NCBI GenBank assembly: GCA_900315635.1
Contig: OMZV01000010.1
Coordinates: 1 to 64,000, forward strand
Length of the DNA: 64,000 bases
Direction of reading: 5' to 3'
Source: an uncultured Prevotella sp.
GTDB lineage: Bacteria > Bacteroidota > Bacteroidia > Bacteroidales > Bacteroidaceae
The notes below the pieces were generated by a model. It was given only the letters and a program-made list of their open reading frames with translations. It ran no database searches and was not told where the DNA came from. Position 1 is the first letter of the stretch. Each line of letters opens with the position of its first letter. The position numbers and the translations under genes were made by a program. Below, piece after piece: positions 8,504 through 16,855 of the stretch.

Positions 8504-9775
8504 TTATTCTTTAAAACGCTCCCCCCAGTATTCCAACATCCTCTTGTATAACTTCTCTTCAGCGGGGCTATGCTGTGCATGCCATAACCTCACATCCTGC
8601 AATCCGTCAGGCATGTATTGCTGTTGAGTGAAGTGTCCGGGATAATCATGCGGATACTTATATCCATCGTGATAGCCAAGATCCTCCATAAGTTTCGTCG
8701 GAGCGTTGCGGATATGCAGTGGCACAGGCTGGTTGCCGCTCTTCTTCACCTCTTCGATGGCTGTGTTTATTCCCAAATATGCCGAATTCGATTTTGGCGA
8801 AGTAGCAAGATAGACCACAGCTTCAGCAAGAGGAATGCGTCCTTCCGGCCAGCCGATCTTATCGACAGCATCAAAGGCAGCATTGGCAAGAAGCAGAGCA
8901 TTAGGATTGGCAAGTCCGATGTCCTCGGCTGCCGATATGACAATCCGTCGGGCAATGAACCTTGGGTCTTCGCCACCTTCTATCATCCTTGCAAGCCAAT
9001 AGAGTGCCGCATCGGGATCACTGCCACGAATACTCTTGATGAATGCCGAGATAATATCGTAGTGCATGTCGCCGCCCTTGTCATAAGCTAGCGGGTTCTG
9101 CTGCAAGCGTTCAGTCACAAGCTTGTCGGTTATCACGAGGTCTTTACCGCCTGCGCTGTCTGCCAGTAATTCCAGAATGTTCAGGAGTTTTCGGGCATCG
9201 CCACCGCTGTATCTCAATATTGCTCCTGTCTCTTTCACCTCAATATTCATCTTACTAAGGACTACATCCTTGTTAATAGCCCTGTTCAGTAGCTCCAGTA
9301 AGTCGTCCTTGCCCAATGGCTGTAGGACATAAAGCTGACAGCGGGAAAGCAGCGGGCGGATAACCTCAAATGATGGATTCTCGGTTGTGGCTCCAATAAG
9401 CGTTATTGTTCCTTTCTCAACGGCACCAAGCAGCGAGTCCTGCTGTGATTTCGAGAAACGGTGGATCTCATCAATGAAGAGGATAGGGGAGGCAGAATTG
9501 AAAAAGGAGTTGCTCTGGGCCTTCTGGATAACGTCACGCACATCCTTCACGCCACTCGTCACGGCTGAAAGTGTATAGAAAGGAACTTTAAGCTGGTTGG
9601 CAACAATATGTGCGAGCGTTGTCTTTCCAACTCCCGGTGGACCCCATAATATAAAAGAAGTGATGCGTCCTGAGTCGAGCATCTTTCTCAGAACAGCACC
9701 TTCGCCAACAAGTTGTTTCTGTCCTATATAGTCGTCCAGCGTCCGTGGGCGCATCCTTTCTGCCAGTGGTTCCAT
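8504..9775 (-). CDS. rarA: Replication-associated recombination protein A (AAA+ ATPase)
   Basis: RarA/MgsA (Mgs1/WRNIP1 family) acts at stalled replication forks. The 423 residues show Walker A GPPGVGKT (45-52), Walker B ILFIDEIHRF (98-107), the sensor GATTENPSF, and the family C-terminal region with GGEDPRFIARRIVISAAEDIG and LPHIRN-like PLHIRNAPTKLM. The full family length is present. It is downstream of the initiator tRNA on the same strand but separated from it by a terminator. Confidence 0.95.
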   Translation of the reverse strand: MEPLAERMRPRTLDDYIGQKQLVGEGAVLRKMLDSGRITSFILWGPPGVGKTTLAHIVANQLKVPFYTLSAVTSGVKDVRDVIQKAQSNSFFNSASPILFIDEIHRFSKSQQDSLLGAVEKGTITLIGATTENPSFEVIRPLLSRCQLYVLQPLGKDDLLELLNRAINKDVVLSKMNIEVKETGAILRYSGGDARKLLNILELLADSAGGKDLVITDKLVTERLQQNPLAYDKGGDMHYDIISAFIKSIRGSDPDAALYWLARMIEGGEDPRFIARRIVISAAEDIGLANPNALLLANAAFDAVDKIGWPEGRIPLAEAVVYLATSPKSNSAYLGINTAIEEVKKSGNQPVPLHIRNAPTKLMEDLGYHDGYKYPHDYPGHFTQQQYMPDGLQDVRLWHAQHSPAEEKLYKRMLEYWGERFKE

Positions 9776-9823
9776 AGCTTTTCCCTTTCGTTATTGAGTC
9801 ATAGAGTTTGAACCTATAAAACG

Positions 9824-9862
9824 AAAAAAGTCTGAAACTCTTTATTCAAGCGTTTCAGACTT
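9824..9862 (-). terminator. Intrinsic terminator of the tRNA gene
   Basis: On the minus strand AAGTCTGAAAC (9862-9852) pairs with GTTTCAGACTT (9839-9829), followed by TTTTTT (9829-9824). It lies directly after the tRNA. Confidence 0.85.
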
Positions 9863-9868
9863 TGATAG

Positions 9869-9941
9869 TTGCGGAGGCAGGACTCGAACGTGCGACCTCC
9901 AGGTTATGAGCCTGGCGAGCTACCAACTGCTCCACTCCGCG
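9869..9941 (-). tRNA. Initiator tRNA-fMet (CAT)
   Basis: The 73-base minus-strand sequence folds as a cloverleaf: acceptor CGCGGAG/CTCCGCA, D arm GAGC/GCTC, anticodon arm CCAGG-CTCATAA-CCTGG, T loop TTCGAGT, discriminator A, CCA not encoded. C1 opposite A72 and the A11-U24 pair mark it as initiator rather than elongator Met. The anticodon stem has AGG:CCT instead of the common three G-C pairs, a variant known from some other initiators. The T stem reads GCACG/CCTGC, leaving a C52-C62 mismatch. Confidence 0.95.
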
Positions 9942-9975
9942 ATGTTTTATTGGGTTCTTCCCTTATTTGCGGGTG

Positions 9976-10007
9976 CAAAGGTACTGCTTTTTGATTAAGT
10001 AACCAAA
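9976..10007 (-). promoter_or_regulatory. Promoter of tRNA-fMet
   Basis: On the minus strand TTTG (10007-10004) and TACCTTTG (9983-9976) are 20 bp apart, placing the start of transcription about 28 bases before the tRNA 5' end. Confidence 0.7.
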
Positions 10008-10104
10008 TGTTTTCGGCAAAATGTAGTCCTTTTAACTGAAATTTAACAGTATATGGGCTTTTTGTGGCGTGTTTTTGTTGATTCAATCATTATCAGCTTA
10101 CTTC

Positions 10105-10127
10105 TGCACAAACTAAATAATTGTGCA
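10105..10127. promoter_or_regulatory. Upstream palindromic site (candidate TetR operator 1)
   Basis: TGCACAA (10105-10111) and TTGTGCA (10121-10127) form a perfect inverted repeat with a 9-bp spacer. The TGCACA half-site recurs at the second palindrome beside the tetR promoter. Confidence 0.5.
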
Positions 10128-10143
10128 AATTAAAGTCAAAAAG

Positions 10144-10175
10144 TTTGTTTATAACGAATTAAATAGGTAATTTTG
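10144..10175 (+). promoter_or_regulatory. Promoter of the TetR-family gene
   Basis: TTTG (10144-10147) and TAATTTTG (10168-10175), 20 bp apart. The predicted start near 10182 makes the ATG at 10213 the sensible initiation codon. Confidence 0.7.
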
Positions 10176-10198
10176 CACATGAAATTATTTGTGTGCAA
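10173..10198. promoter_or_regulatory. Palindromic site over the tetR start (candidate operator 2)
   Basis: TTGCACA (10173-10179) and TGTGCAA (10192-10198) are perfect inverted arms that overlap the last bases of the -7 box and the expected start of transcription. This is a position where a dimeric TetR repressor could block its own promoter. Confidence 0.55.
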
Positions 10199-10212
10199 TA
10201 AATAGTAGAATT

Positions 10213-10803
10213 ATGTCAATATCGAAAACAAGACAGAAACTGGTCGACGTGGCGCGCCAACTGTTTGCTAAGAACGGCATTGCCAACACTACGATGAATG
10301 ACATAGCCAAGGCGAGCGGCAAGGGACGTCGTACGTTATATACTTACTTCAACAGTAAGGATGATGTCTATTATGCGGTCATCGAAGGTGAGCTTGAGCG
10401 TTTGAGCGATAAGCTTGACGAGGTGGCGGCAAAGAAAATCCGTCCTCTTGACAAGGTTATCGAACTTATTTATACTCACTTGAGTATGATTAAGGAGACG
10501 GTGATACGCAATGGTAACCTTCGTGCCGAATTCTTCCGTAACATTTGGATGGTGGAGAAGGTGCGCAAGAAGTTCGATGATGATGAGATTCAGCTTTTCT
10601 GCAAGGTATATACTGATGGAAAGGCTGACGGTGAGTTCGATATTGAGAATGTTGAACTTGTTGCCGAGATAACCCACTATTGTATCAAGGGTCTTGAGGT
10701 TCCGTTTATCTATGGTCGCTTAGGTCATGGACTTACTGAGGAATCAAGTAAGCCACTTGTTGCCAAGGTCGTTTATGGTGCCTTGGGGAAAAATAATAAA
10801 TAA
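10213..10803 (+). CDS. TetR/AcrR-family transcriptional regulator
   Basis: About 196 residues from the ATG at 10213. The N-terminal ~50 residues are a classic TetR helix-turn-helix: ARQLFAKNGIANTTMNDIAKASGKGRRTLYTYF, read in overlapping parts as NTTMNDIAKA then KGRRTLYTYFNSKDD. The C-terminal helical ligand domain is not recognisable to a ligand class. The gene stands alone between the tRNA promoter and a convergent MFS transporter. Two TGCACA palindromes around its promoter suggest autoregulation. The in-frame ATG at 10189 is too close to the predicted transcription start. Confidence 0.9.
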   Translation: MSISKTRQKLVDVARQLFAKNGIANTTMNDIAKASGKGRRTLYTYFNSKDDVYYAVIEGELERLSDKLDEVAAKKIRPLDKVIELIYTHLSMIKETVIRNGNLRAEFFRNIWMVEKVRKKFDDDEIQLFCKVYTDGKADGEFDIENVELVAEITHYCIKGLEVPFIYGRLGHGLTEESSKPLVAKVVYGALGKNNK

Positions 10804-10812
10804 AAAACCAAA

Positions 10813-10860
10813 TCAAAGTCCCCACCAATAACAAGTTCTTGTTATTGGTGGGGACTTTGA
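10813..10860. terminator. Bidirectional terminator, 23-bp perfect inverted repeat
   Basis: The arm 10813-10835 is perfectly complementary to 10838-10860 (core GTCCCCACCAATAACAAG), separated by only TT. A-rich sequence on the left (TAAAAAACC) and T-rich on the right (TTTGTTTTTA) supply U-tracts on either strand, so it serves the convergent tetR and MFS genes. Confidence 0.8.
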
Positions 10861-10873
10861 CTTGTATTTGTTT

Positions 10874-12295
10874 TTACTTCTTTATATTAGCCTCCTGCAG
10901 TCCGTAGTGCTTCTTCTTATCTACAGCGAGGAGAAGGAGCGACAGGACAACGGCTGCAACACCGAATCCACAGAAGATACTCATACTTGTTGTGTAAGTC
11001 GGATCATATCCATTAACCTTTCCAATCAGAACAGGTACAAGACTCAGACCGATGTTCTGGATATAGAAGATGATTGAATAAGCCGAACCTAGAGTCTTCA
11101 TCGGGATAATCTTTGGAACACTTGGCCACATTGCTGAAGGTACGAGTGAGAATGCAATACCGAGGGTAATCATCACGATAACTGCAAACCACCAGTAAGG
11201 CAGGATGTGGATAGCGAAGATGAAGTGAACGGCAGTCAGCATTATAGAGCCAATGAGCATCAGTGTGGCACCCTTTCCGATACGGTCATAGAGTGAACCG
11301 AACAGTGGTGTGAGAAGGATTGTTCCGAATGGAATAAGTCCAGGGATGATACCGGCGAGGTCCTCTGGAACGTTGTAGTTGGCAATCATCAGCTTTGTAG
11401 CGAACTTAAGGAATGGGAATACTCCACTGTAGAACAACAGACAAAGCAGGCAGATGCACCAGAATCCAGGATTAGTGAAGATGTATTTAAGATCAGAGAA
11501 GTGGAAGTCCTCGTCTTCCTCAGCCTCCTCAGTATCCTTAATTTCTGTCTCCTCAGCCTTTCCGGCAGCAATTGCCTCGTCGGCAACCTCTGCTTCTTCA
11601 ACACTCTTGTCGAGCTTCTTGTCCATAACGGTATAGACAAGGAATGCAAGGAATCCGATGATAAGCAGTACTGTACCCAGCAGAACAGGAGCTCCAACCT
11701 TTCCACCGAAAGCTTTTGCTATAGGCAGTGAACCCATCAACGCACCGGCAGTTCCCATACGGGCGAGGGCAACCTGAATACCCATTGCGAGCGCAAGCTC
11801 ATGACCAGTGAACCACTTTGTGATAATCTTTGATACGGTGATTCCGCATATCTCACATCCCGTTCCGAAGATTGAAAATCCTAGTGATGCCACGGCTGCC
11901 GACATTGGCAGAGAGAAGTTCAGTGCATCGATAGTGAAACGAGCACCTTCGAAGTCGTGAGTAACACCAAAGAACTTGATGCAAACACCGATAACCATTA
12001 GTCCACATGCCAGTGTTCCTGTGAAACGGATTCCCATCTTGTCGAGGATGATTCCACCGAAGAAGAGCATCAACAGGAATACATTGATGTAACCGTAACT
12101 ACCTGAGAAGAATCCGTAGTCATCGGAAGTCCAACCAAGACCACCTTGTGCAACGCTCTTTGTTAGCAGCACTTCCAGTGGCGACATAACGTCAGTAATG
12201 AAGTAGCCCATCATCATTGTGAATGCTACAATGATAAGGGCTGCCCAGCGAGCACCTTTACTGTCGCTGAGTATTGTTCTTACTTTTTCTACCAT
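10874..12295 (-). CDS. MFS transporter
   Basis: A 12-TM inner-membrane carrier of 473 residues from the ATG at 12295 (MVEKVRTILSDSKGARWAAL); the frame is open 33 bases further upstream. Two six-helix halves are split by an acidic cytoplasmic loop (Glu/Asp-rich, about residues 230-270, ending DEDFHFSDL). The overall pattern resembles the oxalate/formate-antiporter-like branch, but the substrate cannot be told. It is convergent with tetR. A GC-rich repeat separates it from the peptidase gene upstream. Confidence 0.85.
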   Translation of the reverse strand: MVEKVRTILSDSKGARWAALIIVAFTMMMGYFITDVMSPLEVLLTKSVAQGGLGWTSDDYGFFSGSYGYINVFLLMLFFGGIILDKMGIRFTGTLACGLMVIGVCIKFFGVTHDFEGARFTIDALNFSLPMSAAVASLGFSIFGTGCEICGITVSKIITKWFTGHELALAMGIQVALARMGTAGALMGSLPIAKAFGGKVGAPVLLGTVLLIIGFLAFLVYTVMDKKLDKSVEEAEVADEAIAAGKAEETEIKDTEEAEEDEDFHFSDLKYIFTNPGFWCICLLCLLFYSGVFPFLKFATKLMIANYNVPEDLAGIIPGLIPFGTILLTPLFGSLYDRIGKGATLMLIGSIMLTAVHFIFAIHILPYWWFAVIVMITLGIAFSLVPSAMWPSVPKIIPMKTLGSAYSIIFYIQNIGLSLVPVLIGKVNGYDPTYTTSMSIFCGFGVAAVVLSLLLLAVDKKKHYGLQEANIKK

Positions 12296-12310
12296 AATAA
12301 ATATACATTC

Positions 12311-12361
12311 CCCTAGAAGCCTCACCAAGCCCCTCCGCTTGGAGGGGATGTTGATTACTTC
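12311..12361. repeat. GC-rich inverted repeat family, copy 1
   Basis: CCCCTCC (12330-12336) GCTT GGAGGGG (12341-12347), preceded by CCTCACCAAGCC and followed by TTGATTAC, the same arrangement as at 14700-14802, 33764-33840 and 45728-45790. A related hairpin CCCTCCTT-TTT-AAGGAGGG lies at 12448-12466. Confidence 0.65.
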
Positions 12362-12480
12362 CGAGGATACAGTAAATGATTAATTGTTAAACTTCAAGTA
12401 TGTTTTATCTTTCTCTTTTCTTTCTCAATTACAGGTATAATCTCCCTCCCTCCTTTTTAAGGAGGGTTAGGGTGGATCTC

Positions 12481-14679
12481 TTACTTCTTCAACCAGCGGT
12501 CAAGCCAGTCGAAGAATGTGCGCTGCCAGAGAATACCATTCTGTGGTTTGAGCACCCAGTGGTTCTCGTCAGGGAAGAGCAGCAGTTCTGCAGGGATTCC
12601 CTTCATGCGGGCTGCATTGAAGGCACCCATTCCCTGATTGGCATTGATGCGGTAGTCCTTCTCGCCGTGGATACAAAGGATTGGGGTATCCCAGTTGTCA
12701 ACAGCTTTATGTGGGCTGTTAGCATAAGTCTTGCGGGCAGCATCGGTCTGGTCCTTATTCCAGTAAGCATCATCATACTCCCAGTTAGAGAACCAAGCCT
12801 CCTCAGTATCGGTGTACATTGACTCAAGGTTGAAAGCACCGTCATGAGCAATGAAGCACTTGAAACGCTTGTTGTGATGACCTGCAAGATAGTAAACAGA
12901 GAAACCACCGAACGATGCACCAACGGCACCAAGGCGATCTTTGTCAACGTAAGGCAGATTGGCTACTGCATCATCGATAGCCGACAGATAATCGTCCATG
13001 CACTGACCTGTCCAGTCGCGGCTAACTTCCTCGTTCCATTCAGAACCGAAGCCAGGAAGACCATGACGGTTAGGAGCCACGATTACATATCCGTGAGCTG
13101 CCATGATAGAGAAGTTCCAACGATAACTCCAGAACTGGCTGACCGGACTCTGTGGTCCGCCCTCACAATATAATAATGTAGGATATTTCTTTGTCTTGTC
13201 GAAATGAGGAGGAAGGATTATCCAAACAAGTTCTTCCTTGCCATCGGTTGTCTTTACCCAACGCTGCTCAACTGAAGCCGATGCAAGCTGGTCGAAGATT
13301 TGCTTGTTCTCGTCGGTAATTTGTTGAACCTTTGCAGCCTTCTCTTTGCTTGAAGGAGTAACGATGAAGATGTCGTCAGGGTGAAGCATTGAGTGGCGGG
13401 TGGTGAGCAATTGCTTGCCGTTAAGCATCTGGACGCTACCAAAATCGTTGTAGCTGTCATCAGTGAGTTGCTTTACCTTTCCACCACGCAGACCAACATT
13501 CCAAATACGCTCTGTGGCATGCCAAACACCTGTAAGGTAAAGGCTCTTGCTGTCTGGTGCCCAGCAATAATCATCAACGTTAGTGTCGAAGTTGCTTGCA
13601 TCGGTAGCATAGAACTTTACATGTTTATTCAAGTCATAGATGCAGAGACGGTTAAGATCGCTCTCATATCCATTGCGAGCCATACTCAACCATGCAACAT
13701 AGTTGCCGTCAGGTGAGAACTTAGGGTTGACATCATATCCAACATTCAGGCTCTGGAACTTCTTTGAGTCGATAGGCTGGTTGCGCATGCTCTTTGTTGC
13801 GTCGATAGTTGAATCGGCAAGAGCCCACTCGTCAAGCAACTGCTTGTTGGCATCGTCCTTACAGAGATTCTTTGTCTGACGTGTCTCTATATTATAAAGG
13901 TATATGTCGGCATCGGTAGAGATGGCATATTTAACGCCTTCCTTCTTGCGGCATGTGTACGCAACCGACTTTGAATCCTTGCTCCAGTCAATCTGCTCGA
14001 TACCTCCGAAGGGAGCCATCGGACTTTCGTATGGCTGTCCTTCAAGAACGTCAACGCCTGCATCGATGCTGTTTCCGTTGACATTGGCTACGAAAGGATG
14101 TGGAATACTCTCAACGTAATGATCCCAGTGGCGGTAGTTCATATCGGTGATGAGTCGGCCTGTTGCCTTTGGAAGGTCCGATGGATTCTTCTTGATACTT
14201 CCGTAGTAGGGAAGGCTCTTGATGATGACAACCTTCTTGCCATCAGGACTGAACTTATAGCCCTCGATGTCAATTTTGTCGGATGTGAGCTTCTGACGGT
14301 TTGAGCCATCGGCATTCATCTTCCAAATCTGACCATCTGAGAGATAAGCAATTGTATTATTGTCGAGCCATGAAGCATCAGTCTCACTCTTGTCAGTAGT
14401 GGTAAGCTGCTTAACGTTCTTTCCGTCAGCATCCATCACGTAGAGCATCTGATGTCCCTTGTTCTCCTGTACACTATAATAGCCCACCTGATAGACAATC
14501 TTCTTTCCGTCAGGACTTGGAGCAGCCGAGCCTATACGACCCATACCCCACAAAGCCTCAGGAGTCATTGTATCTTGAGTGAGCTTAATATTGCTTTTGC
14601 CTATTTTCACTTGCTGTGCTTGCAAAGCACTGCCGCCCATCATCAGGGCGGCAGCTGTTATTATCATTGATTTTTTCAT
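12481..14679 (-). CDS. S9-family prolyl oligopeptidase-like peptidase, secreted
   Basis: Starts at the ATG at 14679 with a signal peptide (MKKSMIITAAALMMGGSALQ, then AQ), so it is exported. The next ~430 residues contain WD40/TolB-like propeller repeats (SPDGKKIVYQ, SPDGKKVVII, SPDGNYVAWL, APDSKSLYL). The C-terminal alpha/beta hydrolase carries GASFGG (S589), D675 in HGEKDY and H707 in ENHWV, the expected catalytic triad. At 732 residues it fits dipeptidyl or acylaminoacyl peptidases that clip N-terminal peptides in the periplasm. The upstream frame to 14709 encodes repeat sequence and is not used. Confidence 0.92.
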   Translation of the reverse strand: MKKSMIITAAALMMGGSALQAQQVKIGKSNIKLTQDTMTPEALWGMGRIGSAAPSPDGKKIVYQVGYYSVQENKGHQMLYVMDADGKNVKQLTTTDKSETDASWLDNNTIAYLSDGQIWKMNADGSNRQKLTSDKIDIEGYKFSPDGKKVVIIKSLPYYGSIKKNPSDLPKATGRLITDMNYRHWDHYVESIPHPFVANVNGNSIDAGVDVLEGQPYESPMAPFGGIEQIDWSKDSKSVAYTCRKKEGVKYAISTDADIYLYNIETRQTKNLCKDDANKQLLDEWALADSTIDATKSMRNQPIDSKKFQSLNVGYDVNPKFSPDGNYVAWLSMARNGYESDLNRLCIYDLNKHVKFYATDASNFDTNVDDYCWAPDSKSLYLTGVWHATERIWNVGLRGGKVKQLTDDSYNDFGSVQMLNGKQLLTTRHSMLHPDDIFIVTPSSKEKAAKVQQITDENKQIFDQLASASVEQRWVKTTDGKEELVWIILPPHFDKTKKYPTLLYCEGGPQSPVSQFWSYRWNFSIMAAHGYVIVAPNRHGLPGFGSEWNEEVSRDWTGQCMDDYLSAIDDAVANLPYVDKDRLGAVGASFGGFSVYYLAGHHNKRFKCFIAHDGAFNLESMYTDTEEAWFSNWEYDDAYWNKDQTDAARKTYANSPHKAVDNWDTPILCIHGEKDYRINANQGMGAFNAARMKGIPAELLLFPDENHWVLKPQNGILWQRTFFDWLDRWLKK

Positions 14680-14699
14680 AATTTTAAATCCTCTCCAAA

Positions 14700-14802
14700 C
14701 CTCCCCCAAGGGGAGGCTTTTGATTACCTAAGATTAGCTCAACTAATATCCGTTTTTATTATGTAACTAGACAACCTCCCCTTGGGGGAGGCTTGGTGGG
14801 GA
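14700..14802. repeat. GC-rich inverted repeat family, paired copy 2
   Basis: Two hairpins, CCTCCCC..GGGGAGG at 14700-14716 and 14775-14791, bracket TTTTGATTACCTAAGATTAG. The second is followed by GCTTGGTGGGGA. They occupy almost the whole gap between yidC and the S9 peptidase. Confidence 0.7.
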
Positions 14803-14804
14803 TT

Positions 14805-16760
14805 TTACAGTTTTTTACGTTTCCGTTCTAGTTCCTCACGACGGCGCTGAAGTTCTTGCTGCTCCTGTTGCATACGCTGGATGCGGGCAGCCATACCAGT
14901 CATCTTCTGTGGGTTCTTCTTGTTCTCTGCGCGACGAGCCTCAAGGATGGCGAGAAGCTTCTCGTCATTAGTCGTCTTGCGTAGAGTGAACATTATGATA
15001 GCCGAGAAGAGAAGGCTGATGAAGTAGTAGAAGTTCAGACCTGATGAGTAGTCGTTGAAGATAAAGAAGAACATCAGCGGCATGAGATACATCATCCACT
15101 GCATCATCTTCATCTGCTCAGCCTGCTGACCAACCATCTGGTCCTTCTGCAACTGCATAGTGAACCAACTGTAGAGAAGCTGTGCGCCTACGAAGAGGAT
15201 ACACGTCAAACTCAGGTGGTCGCCAATGAGCCAGAGGTTTGAGCCCCACTCAACAATCGGGTCGTAAGTACTGAGATCCTGCATCCACAGGAAACTCTGT
15301 CCACGAAGCTGGATAGCGTTTGGCACGAAGTTGAACATTGCAATCCAGATAGGCATCTGAATGAGCATTGGCAGACAGCCTGACAATGGACTTACTCCGT
15401 ACTCCGAATATAGTTGCATCATTGCCTGCTGTTTCTGCATTTGGTCTTCTGGCTTATCATATTGCTTTGTTGCCTCGTCCAACTTTGGTTTCAGTACACG
15501 CATCTTAGCCGAGCTCATGTAGCTCTTCTTTACCATAGGGTAGGTGATGAGCTTCAAAAGCAGAGTGATGAGAATAAGGACAACTCCCATTGGCAGTCCC
15601 CAGTTGGTTAGGGCTGTAAATACAGGCAATGTGAACCAACGGTTGATGTAACGGAAAAGCGGCCATCCCAAATAGACGATACGCTCCATGTCAAGATCAC
15701 GACCGAATGTGCTCTGCTTCTGGACATCCTTAAGGATATAGAAGTCGTTTGGTCCATAATAGAACTCAAACTCTGAAGGCTTCCGACCACTTGGGTCGAA
15801 GGCTGTCTTCATCTTTGCGTTGAGATCCTTCAGATAGCGGACGGGCTTGTTCTCCTGAGCCTTCTTGTCGTAAGCGGCACTGTGAAGGTCGGCTCCCTTG
15901 TCGAAAGCATCCTTCGAAATCATCACGGCAGAGAAGAACTGGTTCTTGAATGCTACCCAATCGACGGCTTCCTCAGTGTTTTCCTCCTTGTCAGAAGATT
16001 CATTGAGGTAATCAGTGTCGCCGTTTGTCTCGTGCCAGTCAAGACGGGCATAGCGGTTCTCGAATGTGAATCCACGCTCCTGCTCCTTAACCTTCTCATG
16101 CCAGTCGACATTAAGCTTCGACGTGTTCGGGTCGAAGAGACCTGCCATTCCATTGACCCTCAGACTTGTATGAAGCATGTAGTCCTTACCTAATTTATAT
16201 GTAAGGACAAGAGTCTTGCCCGGTGCAGCTTCAGCGGTAAGCGTAACTGTTGAGTCGGTCTGGTTCGACGGAGTGAAGTACAAGTCCTTTGTACTGATGT
16301 TGCTCTCCTTTGCTACAAGAGTGTAGTTGAGCTGCTGGTCTTTGCCATCAAAGAGAGTGACACCTCCGAGGTCGTCATGCTTACCGGTCTTGTCGGCAAT
16401 GTCGTGACCAACATAGCGTGTGCTACCCTTTGCGTTCTTGATGTAAGCCTTTGTTACAGTACCACCCTTGGTGTTAAGAGTAAGCTGAAGCTTGCTGTTC
16501 TGAAGGACAATGTCTTGCGCAGTACCGGTAACGGCAGTGTGGAACATAGCCGTGTCATTAGTTGCAGCGGCTTGTTGAGCGGCTTTTTGCTTTGCCTGCG
16601 CAACCTTTGCCTGTTCCAACTTCTTGGCTGTGGCAATGGAGTCCTTCTCGTATTGCTCGTGCTGAGCCTGCAACTCTTCCTCTGACGGCTGCTGCCACCA
16701 GGCAAAGCCGAAGAGGACAACCGCAATGAGCACGAAGCCGATAATTGTGTTCTTATCCAT
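14805..16760 (-). CDS. yidC: Membrane protein insertase YidC
   Basis: Inserts and folds inner-membrane proteins with or after SecYEG. The 651 residues exceed the E. coli 548 through a longer Ala/Gln/Lys-rich linker after TM1 (about 25-70) and a basic, Arg/Gln-rich C-terminal tail (about 615-651). TM1 spans about 5-21. The periplasmic beta-sandwich follows, then the conserved five-TM core starting TNWGLPMGVVLILITLLLK and including LIQMPIWIAMFNFVPNA. The tail may contact the ribosome. It lies downstream of pyrG. Confidence 0.96.
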   Translation of the reverse strand: MDKNTIIGFVLIAVVLFGFAWWQQPSEEELQAQHEQYEKDSIATAKKLEQAKVAQAKQKAAQQAAATNDTAMFHTAVTGTAQDIVLQNSKLQLTLNTKGGTVTKAYIKNAKGSTRYVGHDIADKTGKHDDLGGVTLFDGKDQQLNYTLVAKESNISTKDLYFTPSNQTDSTVTLTAEAAPGKTLVLTYKLGKDYMLHTSLRVNGMAGLFDPNTSKLNVDWHEKVKEQERGFTFENRYARLDWHETNGDTDYLNESSDKEENTEEAVDWVAFKNQFFSAVMISKDAFDKGADLHSAAYDKKAQENKPVRYLKDLNAKMKTAFDPSGRKPSEFEFYYGPNDFYILKDVQKQSTFGRDLDMERIVYLGWPLFRYINRWFTLPVFTALTNWGLPMGVVLILITLLLKLITYPMVKKSYMSSAKMRVLKPKLDEATKQYDKPEDQMQKQQAMMQLYSEYGVSPLSGCLPMLIQMPIWIAMFNFVPNAIQLRGQSFLWMQDLSTYDPIVEWGSNLWLIGDHLSLTCILFVGAQLLYSWFTMQLQKDQMVGQQAEQMKMMQWMMYLMPLMFFFIFNDYSSGLNFYYFISLLFSAIIMFTLRKTTNDEKLLAILEARRAENKKNPQKMTGMAARIQRMQQEQQELQRRREELERKRKKL

Positions 16761-16855
16761 TTATAGTATTTTTAGACTGTAAATGATGGTTGCTTGCATT
16801 GTATTCAGCCGTCTTTTGGATTGTAACTAATGGCTTATTACATTGCAAGAAACGC

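Noticed and set aside
6719-10007. A defence island or toxin-antitoxin between ilvC and tetR
   Set aside because: All genes here are ordinary (channel, dehydrogenase, RarA, tRNA); no toxin, nuclease or modification enzyme seen.
14680-14709. N-terminal extension of the S9 peptidase
   Set aside because: The extension would put ten residues before an otherwise ideal signal peptide starting at 14679 and lies in repeat DNA.
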